Notes: generated by a model from the sequence alone, not told the origin. 63,180 bases of DNA from CAZBUB01 sp046546355 (GCA_046546355.1 JBKGXZ010000003.1:1-63180), one strand, 5' to 3'. Positions 17,016 to 25,153 are shown, counted from the first letter of the stretch. A program made the numbers and translations.

Positions 17016-17630
17016 ATGAAGAGGGTGATCATAAATCCCCAGCGCTGTGTGGGCTGCATGCAGTGCATGCTGGCCTGCGCAGCAGCCCACAGCCAAAGCG
17101 GGACCCTGGCTGGGGCCATCCAGGAGAAGCCTTTGCCCAGGCCCAGGGTGCATGTGGGCAGCGGCAGCTATGAGCAGGGTTTCCCCAACCGCTGCAGGCA
17201 CTGCGATCCAGCACCCTGCATGCTGGCCTGTCTGCCAGGGGCCATCTACAGGGACAAAAACTGGGATACAGTGCTCATAGATGCCAGCAGGTGCATCAAC
17301 TGCGCTTCCTGCGCCATGGCCTGCCCTTTCGGAGTGATCCGCTACTATCCAGATCCCTGGACCAGGCCTGGACAGACAGTGGCTATCAAATGCGACAACT
17401 GTCTGCACAGGCAAGCCCAAGGCCAGGTTCCTGCCTGCGTAGAGGCCTGCAAGACCGGGGCCTTGCGCTTTGAGGAGGAGAACCAGGCCCTGCGGCGCAG
17501 GACCCAGGAGGTGGCCAGATGGACCGCAGCTGCTACAGAGCAGGATCTGCAGGAACAGCAGGCACCGGGCTTTGCGCTTATGAATCAGCTCAAGCAAAAA
17601 GCGGCCCGGGCAGGGCTGCAGGCAGGCTGA
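17016..17630 (+). CDS. cooF: CooF-like polyferredoxin, electron acceptor of CO dehydrogenase
   Basis: 204 residues with four Cys sets: CVGCMQCMLAC (residue 11 on), CRHCDPAPCMLACLPG, CINCASCAMACPFG and CDNCLHRQA...CVEAC, enough for four [4Fe-4S] clusters. There is no signal peptide, so it is cytoplasmic. It lies directly upstream of cooS (40 bases) and downstream of the FAD oxidoreductase, which places it as the wire between them. Similar proteins serve hydrogenases and formate dehydrogenases (HycB/HydN type), but the context favours CooF. GGAGGT precedes the ATG. Confidence 0.9.
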   Translation: MKRVIINPQRCVGCMQCMLACAAAHSQSGTLAGAIQEKPLPRPRVHVGSGSYEQGFPNRCRHCDPAPCMLACLPGAIYRDKNWDTVLIDASRCINCASCAMACPFGVIRYYPDPWTRPGQTVAIKCDNCLHRQAQGQVPACVEACKTGALRFEEENQALRRRTQEVARWTAAATEQDLQEQQAPGFALMNQLKQKAARAGLQAG

Positions 17631-17670
17631 TCCAGCTAAGCGGGTTTATAAGCAATATTGAGGAGGAGTT

Positions 17671-19560
17671 ATGCAGGATAGCAAGTTTTCTCAGCTGACC
17701 ATTACCCGTGACGGCAGACAGATGCTCGCCAAGGCCAAGCAGGAGGGCATCGAGACTGTCTGGGAGCGCTATCAGAATCAGCTGCCTCATTGCGGATTCT
17801 GCGAGCTGGGCCTTAGCTGTCGCAACTGCAGCATGGGCCCCTGTCGTATCGATCCCTTCGGAGAAGGGCCGCAACAGGGGGTATGCGGGGCTGACGCGGA
17901 TATTATCGTGTCCAGGAACCTGGTTCGGATGATTGCTTCAGGGGCTGCTGCCCATTCTGATCATGGCCGGGACCTGGTGGAGGTCCTGGCCCAGGTGGGA
18001 GAGGGTCAGGCCCCTGGCTACGCCATTAAGGACGAGGCTAAGCTGAGACGTCTGGCCCAGGAGTATGGCCTGCAGACCGAGGCCAAGCAGGCCCAGGAGC
18101 TGGCCAGGGAGCTGGCCTGGGCCATGCAGGAGGATTATGGCACCAGGAAAAAGCAGCTTCGCCTGGTGTCCAGGGCCCCGGAGCCCAGGCGCAAGCTCTG
18201 GGAGGCCATGGGTTTGACTCCTCGGGGCATCGACCGGGAGACCTCGGAGATGATGCATCGCACCCATATGGGGGTGGACAACGACTGGCAGAACATCCTG
18301 CTGCAGGGCCTGCGCAATGCCCTCTCAGATGGCTGGGGCGGCTCCATGCTGGCCACCGAGGTCTCGGATATCCTGTTCGGCACCCCGGAGCCGGTGCCTG
18401 CCAGGGTCAATTTGGGGGTCTTGAGCCAGGACCAGGTGAATATCTCTGTGCACGGCCACAATCCAATTGTCTCGGAAATGGTCCGTCAGGCCTGCCAGGA
18501 GGATGAGCTGCTGCAGAAAGCCAGGGACAAGGGGGCTTCCGGGATCAATCTGGTGGGACTTTGCTGCACAGGCAATGAGCTCTTGATGCGCCAGGGGCTG
18601 CCTGTGGCAGGCAACCACCTGATGACCGAGCTGGCCCTGATCACCGGGGCCATGGAGATGATGCTGGTGGATTACCAGTGCATCATGCCTTCCCTGGGTC
18701 AGGTGGCCTCCTGCTATCATACCTTGATGATCTCCACCAGTGACAAGGCCAAATTTCCTGCAATGGAGCACCAGGAGCTGCATCCTGAAAATGCCCGGGA
18801 AAAGGCCAGGGAATTGGTGTCCAGGGCCATAGACAACTTTGCCCGCAGGGATCCCAGTAAGGTAGAGATCCCTGGCCAGCCCGTGGATCTGGTGGGCGGT
18901 TTCTCTGTGGAAGCGGTGCTAAAGGCCCTGGGCGGCAGCCTGGATCCCCTGCTGCAGGCCTTGAAGGCGGGCAAGATCCGGGGTGCGGCAGGCATAGTGG
19001 GCTGCAACAATCCCAGGATCAGGCACGATCAGGGGCATACTGTGCTGGCCAGGCGATTGATAGAAAACGATGTCCTGGTTCTGGATACAGGCTGCGCAGC
19101 TGTGGCCAATGCCAAGGCAGGCCTGGAGCAGGCCAGGGCTGCCGAGCAGGCAGGACCGGGGCTCAAGGAAGTCTGCTCCAGCTTAGGGATTCCTCCGGTG
19201 CTGCATTTTGGCAGCTGCGTAGACAATGTGCGCATCCTGGTCCTGGCTGCAGAGCTGGCCAAGGCCCTGAACCAGGACATTAGCGCCCTGCCCCTGGCTG
19301 GCGCGGCTCCGGAGTGGTATTCCGAAAAAGCAGTTTCCATCGGGGCCTACTGCGTGGCCTCTGGCATCTATACTGTGCTGGGTCCCACTCCTCCGGTTGC
19401 CGGCAGCACGAACGTGACCAGCTTGTTGACCCATGATCTGGAGGATATCCTGGGGGCCAGCTTTGCTGTGGAACCTGATCCAGAGCAGGCAGCCAGGCTG
19501 ATTTTGCAGCGCATCGAGTCCAAGCGCAAAGGCCTGGGGCTGGACAGTAGGCGTGTTTAG
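17671..19560 (+). CDS. cooS: Anaerobic Ni-Fe carbon monoxide dehydrogenase catalytic subunit
   Basis: 629 residues, the usual CooS length. It oxidises CO to CO2 at the Ni-4Fe-4S C-cluster. Candidate C-cluster ligands are the HGHN histidine (261/263), Cys299 (CCTGNE), Cys337 (YQC), Cys445 (GCNN), Cys475 (DTGCA) and Cys516 (FGSC). Catalytic Lys553 (EKAVSIG) and the His95/His98 region are also present. B-cluster cysteines are C50, C53, C58 and C72. The D-cluster ligands are C41 and C44, a CX2C spacing. This is the arrangement reported for the [2Fe-2S] D-cluster of Desulfovibrio vulgaris CODH rather than the CX7C of Carboxydothermus enzymes; the residue before C50 is Ser. No cooC nickel-insertion gene or cooA regulator is adjacent. 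Confidence 0.97.
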   Translation: MQDSKFSQLTITRDGRQMLAKAKQEGIETVWERYQNQLPHCGFCELGLSCRNCSMGPCRIDPFGEGPQQGVCGADADIIVSRNLVRMIASGAAAHSDHGRDLVEVLAQVGEGQAPGYAIKDEAKLRRLAQEYGLQTEAKQAQELARELAWAMQEDYGTRKKQLRLVSRAPEPRRKLWEAMGLTPRGIDRETSEMMHRTHMGVDNDWQNILLQGLRNALSDGWGGSMLATEVSDILFGTPEPVPARVNLGVLSQDQVNISVHGHNPIVSEMVRQACQEDELLQKARDKGASGINLVGLCCTGNELLMRQGLPVAGNHLMTELALITGAMEMMLVDYQCIMPSLGQVASCYHTLMISTSDKAKFPAMEHQELHPENAREKARELVSRAIDNFARRDPSKVEIPGQPVDLVGGFSVEAVLKALGGSLDPLLQALKAGKIRGAAGIVGCNNPRIRHDQGHTVLARRLIENDVLVLDTGCAAVANAKAGLEQARAAEQAGPGLKEVCSSLGIPPVLHFGSCVDNVRILVLAAELAKALNQDISALPLAGAAPEWYSEKAVSIGAYCVASGIYTVLGPTPPVAGSTNVTSLLTHDLEDILGASFAVEPDPEQAARLILQRIESKRKGLGLDSRRV

Positions 19561-19580
19561 GACAGCATGAGTTAAATGCA

Positions 19581-19614
19581 GGCGGCTGCCGGGAGCTCTC
19601 TCCAGGCAGCCGCC
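19581..19614. terminator. Perfect 10-bp hairpin between convergent cooS and the PEBP gene
   Basis: GGCGGCTGCC (19581-19590) and GGCAGCCGCC (19605-19614) with a 14-base loop. It sits between two converging genes and can act on both strands. There is no strong T run on either side. Confidence 0.65.
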
Positions 19615-19628
19615 GCAGGGGCAGGGAT

Positions 19629-20099
19629 CTATTTCTGTTCGAACTTGCCGGTGGTTTCTGCCTGGTCCAGGACCTTGCCCTGGATGGCCTGCTGGAATTC
19701 TTCCAGGCTGGTGCTTTGTTTCAGTTCCAGCCGGGGCGTGTTCAGGGCATACACTGTAAACACATAGGGATGCTCCCCGGTGCCTGCCGGGGGCTGAGGC
19801 CCGCCGTAGCCCTGTTTTTTGAAGGAGTTCTGCAGCTCCAGCGCTCCAGAGGGCATGTTCTGGCCTGAGGCTCCCTCGGGCAGGGAGCTGGTTTCCGGCG
19901 GGATGTTGATCACCAGCCAGTGGATCCAGTTGTTGGCCACTGGGTGGGGATCGATGCAGGAGACAGCAAATGACTGGGTACTCTGGGGCACATCGCTCCA
20001 CTGCAAGGGCACGGAGACATTCTGGCCTCCTGCTCCGGGCATGGCGTACTTGAGAGGTATCTGACCCTGATCCGGGAACGCCGTAGTGCTCAGTTTCAT
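19629..20099 (-). CDS. YbhB/YbcL-family (PEBP/Raf-kinase-inhibitor-like) protein
   Basis: 156 residues, the normal length of bacterial PEBP proteins. Characteristic segments are the FPDQGQIPLKYA opening, the ligand-pocket block SFAVSCIDPHP followed by WIHWLVINIP, and GYGGPQPPAGTGEHPYVF near residue 98. No signal peptide is seen, so it is probably cytoplasmic. The biochemical role of bacterial members is poorly defined (anion or phospholipid binding). The frame extends upstream to 20267, but the ATG at 20099 with GGAGGT upstream fits the family start. Confidence 0.9.
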   Translation of the reverse strand: MKLSTTAFPDQGQIPLKYAMPGAGGQNVSVPLQWSDVPQSTQSFAVSCIDPHPVANNWIHWLVINIPPETSSLPEGASGQNMPSGALELQNSFKKQGYGGPQPPAGTGEHPYVFTVYALNTPRLELKQSTSLEEFQQAIQGKVLDQAETTGKFEQK

Positions 20100-20142
20100 A
20101 TCCGTACCTCCTTTGGGCTTGGTTTCAGGGCTTGCAGGCTGA

Positions 20143-20940
20143 CTAATCAGCTCTCTTCTGCAGGTAGTGCTCAAGTGCGGAGCTGATGGCCTCCCTGGCC
20201 TGTTCCAGATTCTCCCGGTCCTGACCGGCCTCTGCCTCCTGCTCCAGCTGCTTGATTTCCTGAACATAATCCTGGAGATGGAAGGCAGTCAAATAGTCCC
20301 TGGTCTGCTGGGGGATCCTGTGCAGCTCCTGGATCTGCTTTTTCTGGTCTGCTAGCCTGGACTGCAGCTCCTGGCTCTGCTCGCTTAGCTCCGAAGTCTT
20401 TTGCTGCAGGGAATCCTGCAGCTCCCGGGTCTTTTCTTGCTCCGCAGAAAGCCCCTGGGACAGCTCCTGCAGCTGGTTGTCTGTATAATAATAAAACACT
20501 GTAAGCAAAATGAACAGGCCCAATATGCCCAGCAGGGCGGTCTTGGCCCAGATGGAGCCTGCCAGGGCCCCGGTGTCCTGGGCGCCAGGGGCTGTTTCCT
20601 GCTGGCTGCCTGCTGGCTGTCTTTGCTGCAGCTCCTGGCTGGTTTCCTGTTGCAGGGTGCTTAGTTCCTGCTGCAGCAGGGAACTCTTGGCCTTGAGCAG
20701 CTGCAGCTCCTGACTGGTTTCCGGCCTTTTGGGATGAAAGATCAGGATCGCGAATAAAAGACCCAGGATAAAGCTGATGGAAAGCAGGACATAGACCGCA
20801 ATGCTTCCCCAATCCCACTGCGCCAGCCAAAGATCCAGCCCCAGGTTTAGCCTGCGCTCCAGGACCTGGATGTTTTGGGTCACCAGATACAGCCCCAAGA
20901 CAAAGACCAGGGTCAGGAATATCATTTTTAGAAATTTCAC
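20143..20940 (-). CDS. LapA-domain (DUF1049) inner-membrane protein with long coiled-coil
   Basis: 265 residues from a GTG start (AAGGAG upstream). Two transmembrane helices at about 5-23 and 46-68 form the LapA/DUF1049 unit, including the SISFILGLLFAILI segment. A coiled-coil rich in Leu/Gln (75-115), a third hydrophobic segment (about 132-152) and a second long coiled-coil (155-260) follow. LapA proteins, with LapB, regulate lipopolysaccharide synthesis in enterobacteria, but this longer protein may have another scaffold role. It lies 43 bases upstream of the PEBP gene on the same strand. Confidence 0.75.
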   Translation of the reverse strand: MKFLKMIFLTLVFVLGLYLVTQNIQVLERRLNLGLDLWLAQWDWGSIAVYVLLSISFILGLLFAILIFHPKRPETSQELQLLKAKSSLLQQELSTLQQETSQELQQRQPAGSQQETAPGAQDTGALAGSIWAKTALLGILGLFILLTVFYYYTDNQLQELSQGLSAEQEKTRELQDSLQQKTSELSEQSQELQSRLADQKKQIQELHRIPQQTRDYLTAFHLQDYVQEIKQLEQEAEAGQDRENLEQAREAISSALEHYLQKRAD

Positions 20941-20985
20941 GAGGCACTCCTTAATAGCTTCAAGGTTAAGCTGCTATAGGGCGGC

Positions 20986-21765
20986 TTATTTTTCCTGCCA
21001 CTGGGGCTGCCTTTTCTCCTTGAAGGCAGCGATGCCCTCACCTGCGTCCTGGGTGGTGCAGAGCCTGGAGAAGGCCTCATTCATGAACTGCAGGGCCTTA
21101 TCATATTCCATATCCTCTGAGCTGTAAAAGGCCCGCTTGGCGTTCTGCAGGGCCAAGGGGCTCTTTTGGGCCAGGGCCAAGGCCCAATTCCCAGCTTCCT
21201 GCTCCAGCTCCTCTGCAGGGACCACCTTGTTGAACAGACCCAAGTCCAGGGCCTGTCCAGCCGGGATCAGCTCTCCATAGAAGAGCAGCTCCAGGGCCTT
21301 CTTCCTGCCCAGGCATCTGCTAACTGGAATGACAGGGCCAACACAGTTCAGACCTACATTGATGGCAGTCAGCCCGATACGGGCCTCCTGCGAAGCCAGG
21401 CTGAGGTCGGCTGCAACAGCCAGGCCTGCTCCGTTGGCAGCAGCTACTCCGTGCACTTGGGCAATAACTGGTTTGTTCAGCTTGCTGATGGTGAATATGG
21501 GACGTTCCATGTCCTCGATCCATTCCCTGTACTGCATGGGAGACTGGCCATGGAACTCGCCCAGATCAATGCCTGCGCAAAAGACTTTGCCTGCTCCCTT
21601 GAGCAGGAGCACCCTGACCCGGGGATCCTGATCCAGCTCCTGCAGGGCCTGATTCAGCTCCCTGGCCATGGCGGTATTGAAGGTGTTTAGCTGCTCTGGG
21701 CGCTGCAGGGTAATGCTGCCTACATAGTCCTCGCCGATGTGCAGACTCAAGTTCTGGTATGCCAT
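20986..21765 (-). CDS. Enoyl-CoA hydratase/isomerase (crotonase) family protein
   Basis: 259 residues of the crotonase fold. The oxyanion-hole segments GKVFCAGIDLGEF and VHGVAAANGAGLAVAADLSLA are present. At the place of the first catalytic glutamate (P-E-x-x-x-G-L in hydratases) the sequence reads TAINVGL, so that Glu is missing. The second (ALELL, the E164 equivalent) is kept. It may therefore be an isomerase, thioesterase-like or other crotonase rather than a true hydratase. It sits upstream of the LapA-type gene (45 bases) but is functionally unrelated to it. The etfBA-acyl-CoA dehydrogenase genes at 33-37 kb could supply a related pathway. Confidence 0.88.
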   Translation of the reverse strand: MAYQNLSLHIGEDYVGSITLQRPEQLNTFNTAMARELNQALQELDQDPRVRVLLLKGAGKVFCAGIDLGEFHGQSPMQYREWIEDMERPIFTISKLNKPVIAQVHGVAAANGAGLAVAADLSLASQEARIGLTAINVGLNCVGPVIPVSRCLGRKKALELLFYGELIPAGQALDLGLFNKVVPAEELEQEAGNWALALAQKSPLALQNAKRAFYSSEDMEYDKALQFMNEAFSRLCTTQDAGEGIAAFKEKRQPQWQEK

Positions 21766-21964
21766 GCCTGACTCCTTTGATGCGCTTTAGGCAGTTTACA
21801 GGTTTTGTCCAGCAGGCCTCAACAACGCTCTGGAAAACAGGGTTCCAAGGCAGGCTCAGCATCTTGCCTCGAAGTCCAGAATCTCCTATTTTCTCAGAGG
21901 TTATGCACAGGCTGTTCTGGGTCGGTTGCAGATAACCTCCTTAGCTATTCTCAGGAGAAGGATC

Positions 21965-22135
21965 ATGCAGGACAGAAAGGCGGCTATACAAGCCAGGATC
22001 CAGGAGCTGCAGGAACTCATCCAGGAGCAGGAAAAGCGCATTCCTCCACATTCAGCCCAGCCCAGTCAGTTCCAGGAGCTGGAACGCCTGGAGGAGGAGA
22101 AGGAGAGACTCCAGCAGGAGCTGGAGTCCCTGTAG
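21965..22135 (+). CDS. Small coiled-coil protein of unknown function
   Basis: 56 residues, almost wholly a charged Leu/Glu/Gln heptad helix (RIQELQELIQEQEKR ... LEEEKERLQQELESL) broken by a Pro-Pro-His turn. The start at 21965 is chosen for AGGAGAAGG directly upstream; the open frame begins at 21926. Length, start site and clean stop suggest a real small gene, but I do not recognise a family. It converges on the gene at 22170-22439. Confidence 0.6.
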   Translation: MQDRKAAIQARIQELQELIQEQEKRIPPHSAQPSQFQELERLEEEKERLQQELESL

Positions 22136-22169
22136 CCCAGATCCTGGCCTGCAGAGCCGGGTTCTGGGC

Positions 22170-22439
22170 CTAGAGCCTGCAGTTTTCTCCACCAGCGCAG
22201 TAATTGCGGATGAACTGCCCTATCTGAATGCCCAAATGGTAGCATTCCCGGCCCTGCAGGCAGCTCTCCACATCCTGCTCCTCAAGATGGGTGGAAAGCT
22301 GATGCTGGTCCTTGTTGAAGGTGGCCAGCCAGGCGTTTTGCTGCTCATCAAAGCTAAGACTGAGGCTGAGCCCATAATCCGCGATTTCGGGGTAGATCTG
22401 CAACAGCTTTTGCTTTATATCCTGGGACTTGACTTCCAT
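22170..22439 (-). CDS. Small Cys-containing protein of unknown function
   Basis: 89 residues. The N-terminal half alternates helix and strand (KLLQIYPEIADYGLSLSLSF). The C-terminus holds cysteines in CLQGREC and YCAGGENC, a pattern able to bind a metal or form disulfides. AAAGGAGG precedes the ATG, and a near-consensus sigma-70 promoter lies 55-80 bases upstream. It resembles small conserved unknown proteins of sulfate reducers, but no function can be given. Confidence 0.7.
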   Translation of the reverse strand: MEVKSQDIKQKLLQIYPEIADYGLSLSLSFDEQQNAWLATFNKDQHQLSTHLEEQDVESCLQGRECYHLGIQIGQFIRNYCAGGENCRL

Positions 22440-22493
22440 GATGCCTCCTTTGGCTGCTGGGATGAACGAAATTAACGAGCTTATGCTCGCATA

Positions 22494-22522
22494 TTTATAT
22501 AATTTAAAATCCGCTTTGACAA
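22494..22522 (-). promoter_or_regulatory. Sigma-70-type promoter of the small Cys-containing gene
   Basis: On the minus strand TTGTCA (22522-22517), a 17-base spacer, then TATAAA (22499-22494). A short hairpin CGAGC-TTAT-GCTCG follows in the leader (22476-22489), before the AAAGGAGG site. Confidence 0.6.
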
Positions 22523-22647
22523 GCCAGGTCCCGGGTTTGTCCACGACAAATTTGTTCTCAGGAGTTAGCTTTCAGGAGGGTTGAGGTTTCTGCTTTGCCG
22601 CTAACTGCAGACATCCAATTTAATCCAGCAAGAAACTGGCGGGTGGG

Positions 22648-22786
22648 GCGAATAATCATTCGTCCTCTTGTACCCGGGCGGACACAAGGTCCGCCCCTAC
22701 GGCTGCTATCCCAATTGTGGTTCAACTCGTAGGGGCGAAGCTTGTCTTCGCCCACAAGGCCGAGCAAAGCGAGGCATAATTATTCT
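22648..22786. repeat. REP/BIME-like element with two hairpins and inverted ends
   Basis: Two hairpins, GGGCGGAC-ACAAG-GTCCGCCC (near 22676-22696) and GGGCGAA-GCTTGT-CTTCGCCC (near 22735-22754), lie between inverted ends GAATAATCATTC and its near complement CATAATTATTC. The GGGGCG / CGCCCCTA core is of a type found repeatedly in deltaproteobacterial intergenic regions. Confidence 0.6.
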
Positions 22787-23094
22787 GAATTTCTGTTCAT
22801 AATACTGAGCTCAAAGCAAATCAACTGAAATTGTTGAAAACGGCAAGCAGAACCAAAATGTCCTGCGGGTTTGTCAAATCCCTGGCTCTAAAGCCTTAGG
22901 CATGAAATTTGCTTTACTAAAGCGAAACTTTCTGCCGCATTTCCGTCATTCCGGCCAAAGCCGGAATCTAGAGAATAAGCTGGAACCTGAATCAAGCCTG
23001 TCCTGGAGATGATCCAGGAGCTAGGATGACGTCCGGATCGGTGTCCGGGATGACAGAAAGATAGCCAAGTAAGTGAATACCCCCATGTCCTGGC

Positions 23095-23166
23095 GGGCAC
23101 CACGAAGCATTGAAAACTTCAACCCTTGTGGTATTGGTCAAAATATCGATATCGATACTCATGATC
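23095..23166 (-). repeat. Dispersed repeat, copy B
   Basis: Reverse orientation relative to copy A. The two half-elements are joined by CACAAGG instead of the hairpin insert. In the repeat's own frame it reads MSIDIDILTNT then TRVEVFNASWCP. A separate long hairpin TAAAGGGCGACCG/CGGTCGCCCTTTA lies beside it at 23184-23196 and 23236-23248. Confidence 0.8.
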
Positions 23167-23316
23167 TCTACTTTACCAGATGCTAAAGGGCGACCGTCAT
23201 GCCCGCATTGCTTGTGCAAAGGCGCTGCAGGCGGGCGGTCGCCCTTTACCGCCTATGCCAAGCTCTCATTCCTGTGCGGGCTGCCTTTGTCTTATATTTC
23301 TCTATTGGTGGGAAGC

Positions 23317-24786
23317 ATGCTTATAAGATCTTGTCTCCTCTTGCTGCTCTGGGTGTTGCTGCAGGCCTGCAGTCCATATGCTCCACAAAAAAAACAGCTT
23401 GAACCTGTGCCTTTGCCTGAGGAATACAGCCAGGAATATCAGGGCAGCCAGGTTCTGGAGCATTGGTGGGAATCTTGGCAGAGCCCGGAGCTGAACAGGC
23501 TGGTGCAGACTGCCCTGGATGAGAACTTCGATATCCGCTCAGCCTGGGCCAGGCTGCGTCAGGCCCGGGCCCTGGCAGAGCAGGCAGGGGCTGATGCCTG
23601 GCCTGAGGCCAATTTGCAGGGCAGCCTGGAGAGGACCAGGACCTATCAGGATCAGGAGCCGGTCCAGGACAGCGAGTCCTCGTCCCTGGGCCTGCAGGCC
23701 GCTTACGAGCTGGATCTCTGGGGACGTATAAGCTCTGAACGCGAGGCCAGAAAGCTGCAGGCAGAGGCAGCATATCAGGATGTCCAGGCTGCAGCAGTCA
23801 GCATAGCCGCTGAGGTGGCCAAGGCCTGGGTGCAGGCCTTGGCCTTGGAGCAGGAAATCAGGGTCCTGCAGGAGCAAATCGAGATCAACAGCCAGTTGTT
23901 GGCTGCCCAGAGACTGCGACTGCAAAAAGGCATGGGCACTGCCCTGGACGTGAGCAGGCAAAGGGAGGTCCTAGCCTCTTCCAGGGCAGATCTGCCCAAT
24001 CTGGAAGCCCAAAAGCGCCAAGCCCTGCATAAGCTGGCAGTGCTCACAGGCAGGGCTGATCTAGGGGAGCTGAGCCTAGAGTCCAAGGAGCTGCCCAGTC
24101 CGATGCCCAGACCTCGGGCAGGGGTGCCTGCGGATTTGCTAATCTCGCGCCCTGATGTACATTCCGCCTATCTCAAGTTGGCCTCCTCGGGCTGGGATGT
24201 GGCTCAGGCTAAGGCCAGGAGGCTGCCTCAGCTGGATATTACCGCCAGGGGAGCTCTGAGCAGCCAGGAGCTCAGTCTGGCCTGGGGAGATTGGTTGTAC
24301 AGCCTGGGAGCGGATCTGACAGCACCATTGTTTGATGCCGGTTCTCGTGAGGCAGAGATACAAAGGCTTTTGGCAGAAGAGGAAGAGCAGGTAGCAGAGT
24401 ATGCCGGGGTTGTTCTGCAGGCGGTGCAGGAGGTCCAGGATGCTCTGGCCAGGGAAAAGGGTCAGCAGGAGAGGATCTCCAGGCTAAAGGAGGAGCTGCA
24501 GGCCGCCAGGCAGGCCAGGGAGCAGGCCAGGCTACGCTACATCAAAGGCCAGGGTGATTATCTGGATTTTTTGACCCAGCTGCGCAGCGTGCAGGGTCTG
24601 GAGCGCAAATTGGTGACTGCCAGGGCGGATCTGCTGGACTATAGGATTTCTTTGTACCGGGCCTTGGGGGGAGGGATGCAGGGGTCAGAAGACAGAGGAC
24701 AGAGGTCAGAAGACAGGGGACAGAAGACAGAGGTCAGAGGACAGGGGACAGAAGACAGAGGGCGAAGGATAGAAAGTAGCAAATAA
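23317..24786 (+). CDS. Outer-membrane efflux lipoprotein (RND/NodT-type outer membrane factor)
   Basis: 489 residues. A lipoprotein signal ends in LLQAC (Cys17), followed by two OEP repeats with long amphipathic helices: LVQTALDENFDIRSAWARLRQARALAEQ marks the first family block, and ISRPDVHSAYLKLASSGWDVAQAKA the second. It forms the outer-membrane channel for the adaptor and RND pump encoded at 25552-29840. The chosen start skips an open frame back to 23110 that runs through a dispersed repeat. The family end (SLYRALGGGMQ, about residue 453) is followed by a 36-residue tail of repeated RGQ-SED-RGQ units encoded by a DNA tandem repeat, which looks like an acquired extension. Confidence 0.93.
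   Translation: MLIRSCLLLLLWVLLQACSPYAPQKKQLEPVPLPEEYSQEYQGSQVLEHWWESWQSPELNRLVQTALDENFDIRSAWARLRQARALAEQAGADAWPEANLQGSLERTRTYQDQEPVQDSESSSLGLQAAYELDLWGRISSEREARKLQAEAAYQDVQAAAVSIAAEVAKAWVQALALEQEIRVLQEQIEINSQLLAAQRLRLQKGMGTALDVSRQREVLASSRADLPNLEAQKRQALHKLAVLTGRADLGELSLESKELPSPMPRPRAGVPADLLISRPDVHSAYLKLASSGWDVAQAKARRLPQLDITARGALSSQELSLAWGDWLYSLGADLTAPLFDAGSREAEIQRLLAEEEEQVAEYAGVVLQAVQEVQDALAREKGQQERISRLKEELQAARQAREQARLRYIKGQGDYLDFLTQLRSVQGLERKLVTARADLLDYRISLYRALGGGMQGSEDRGQRSEDRGQKTEVRGQGTEDRGRRIESSK
24680..24780 (+). repeat. Purine-rich tandem repeat extending the efflux gene's 3' end
   Basis: Imperfect units of about 14-22 bases (variants of AGGTCAGAAGACAGAGGACAG) repeated four to five times. 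They run through the last codons of the outer-membrane factor. A decayed relative (GGCAGAGGACGGAGCTCAGAGG and following) occurs at 25390-25435. Confidence 0.75.
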
Positions 24787-24813
24787 CCCTCATGCCTTGA
24801 CCTGGTCTTTACC

Positions 24814-25130
24814 CACACTTGACACCGTGGGTTAATAACATACTGAAAAAAAGGTCTAAGAAACATTATCCCAACCACCCCTACCCCTCCTTGCCAAGGA
24901 GGGGAGCTAAGATGAGTAGGCTTCCCTAGTTGTCTTTTGGTTAACCTTATTAGTTTATTAGTATCCATGTACTTAGATGTTAAGCAAAATCAAGCGGCTA
25001 TGATTCCCCTCCCCGGCACTCACTTGGCGAAGCAATTTATCTTGCTCTAGAAGACCAAGCAAGTGAGTGCCGGGGGGTAAGGGGTGGTTGAATGATGCCC
25101 TCTTCCTTATCCCACGGTGTTAAGAGTGTG
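24814..25130. mobile_element. MITE-like element with long imperfect terminal inverted repeats, no transposase
   Basis: The left end (24814-24835, CACACTTGACACCGTGGGTTA) matches the reverse complement of the right end (25108-25130, CACACTCTTAACACCGTGGGATA). A second matching pair lies inside, CCAACCACCCCTACCCC (left) against GGGGTAAGGGGTGGTTG (right). The centre carries the palindrome CCCCTCCTTG/CAAGGAGGGG (24884-24904) and a 16-bp stem CCCCGGCACTCACTTG (25011-25026) with its complement (25060-25075). About 317 bp and non-coding. Confidence 0.6.
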
Positions 25131-25153
25131 CTATGCACAGGTGCCTTGACTAC

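Larger units (their letters stand above)
22440..23316. other. Repeat-rich gene-free stretch
   Basis: About 880 bases without a supported gene. It holds the promoter at 22494-22522, a REP-like double hairpin (22648-22786), a CGTCATTCCGG-type segment (22944-23056) with GGCC-AAAG-CCGG, and dispersed-repeat copy B (23095-23166). A 13-bp hairpin follows (23184-23248). The open frame reaching back to 23110 from the efflux gene is repeat-derived. Confidence 0.7.

Noticed and set aside
23110..23316. N-terminal extension of the outer-membrane factor frame
   Set aside because: It translates dispersed-repeat copy B and a hairpin; the lipoprotein signal begins at 23317.
24680..24780. CRISPR-like array
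   Set aside because: Units are short, contiguous and without unique spacers; no cas genes in the window.
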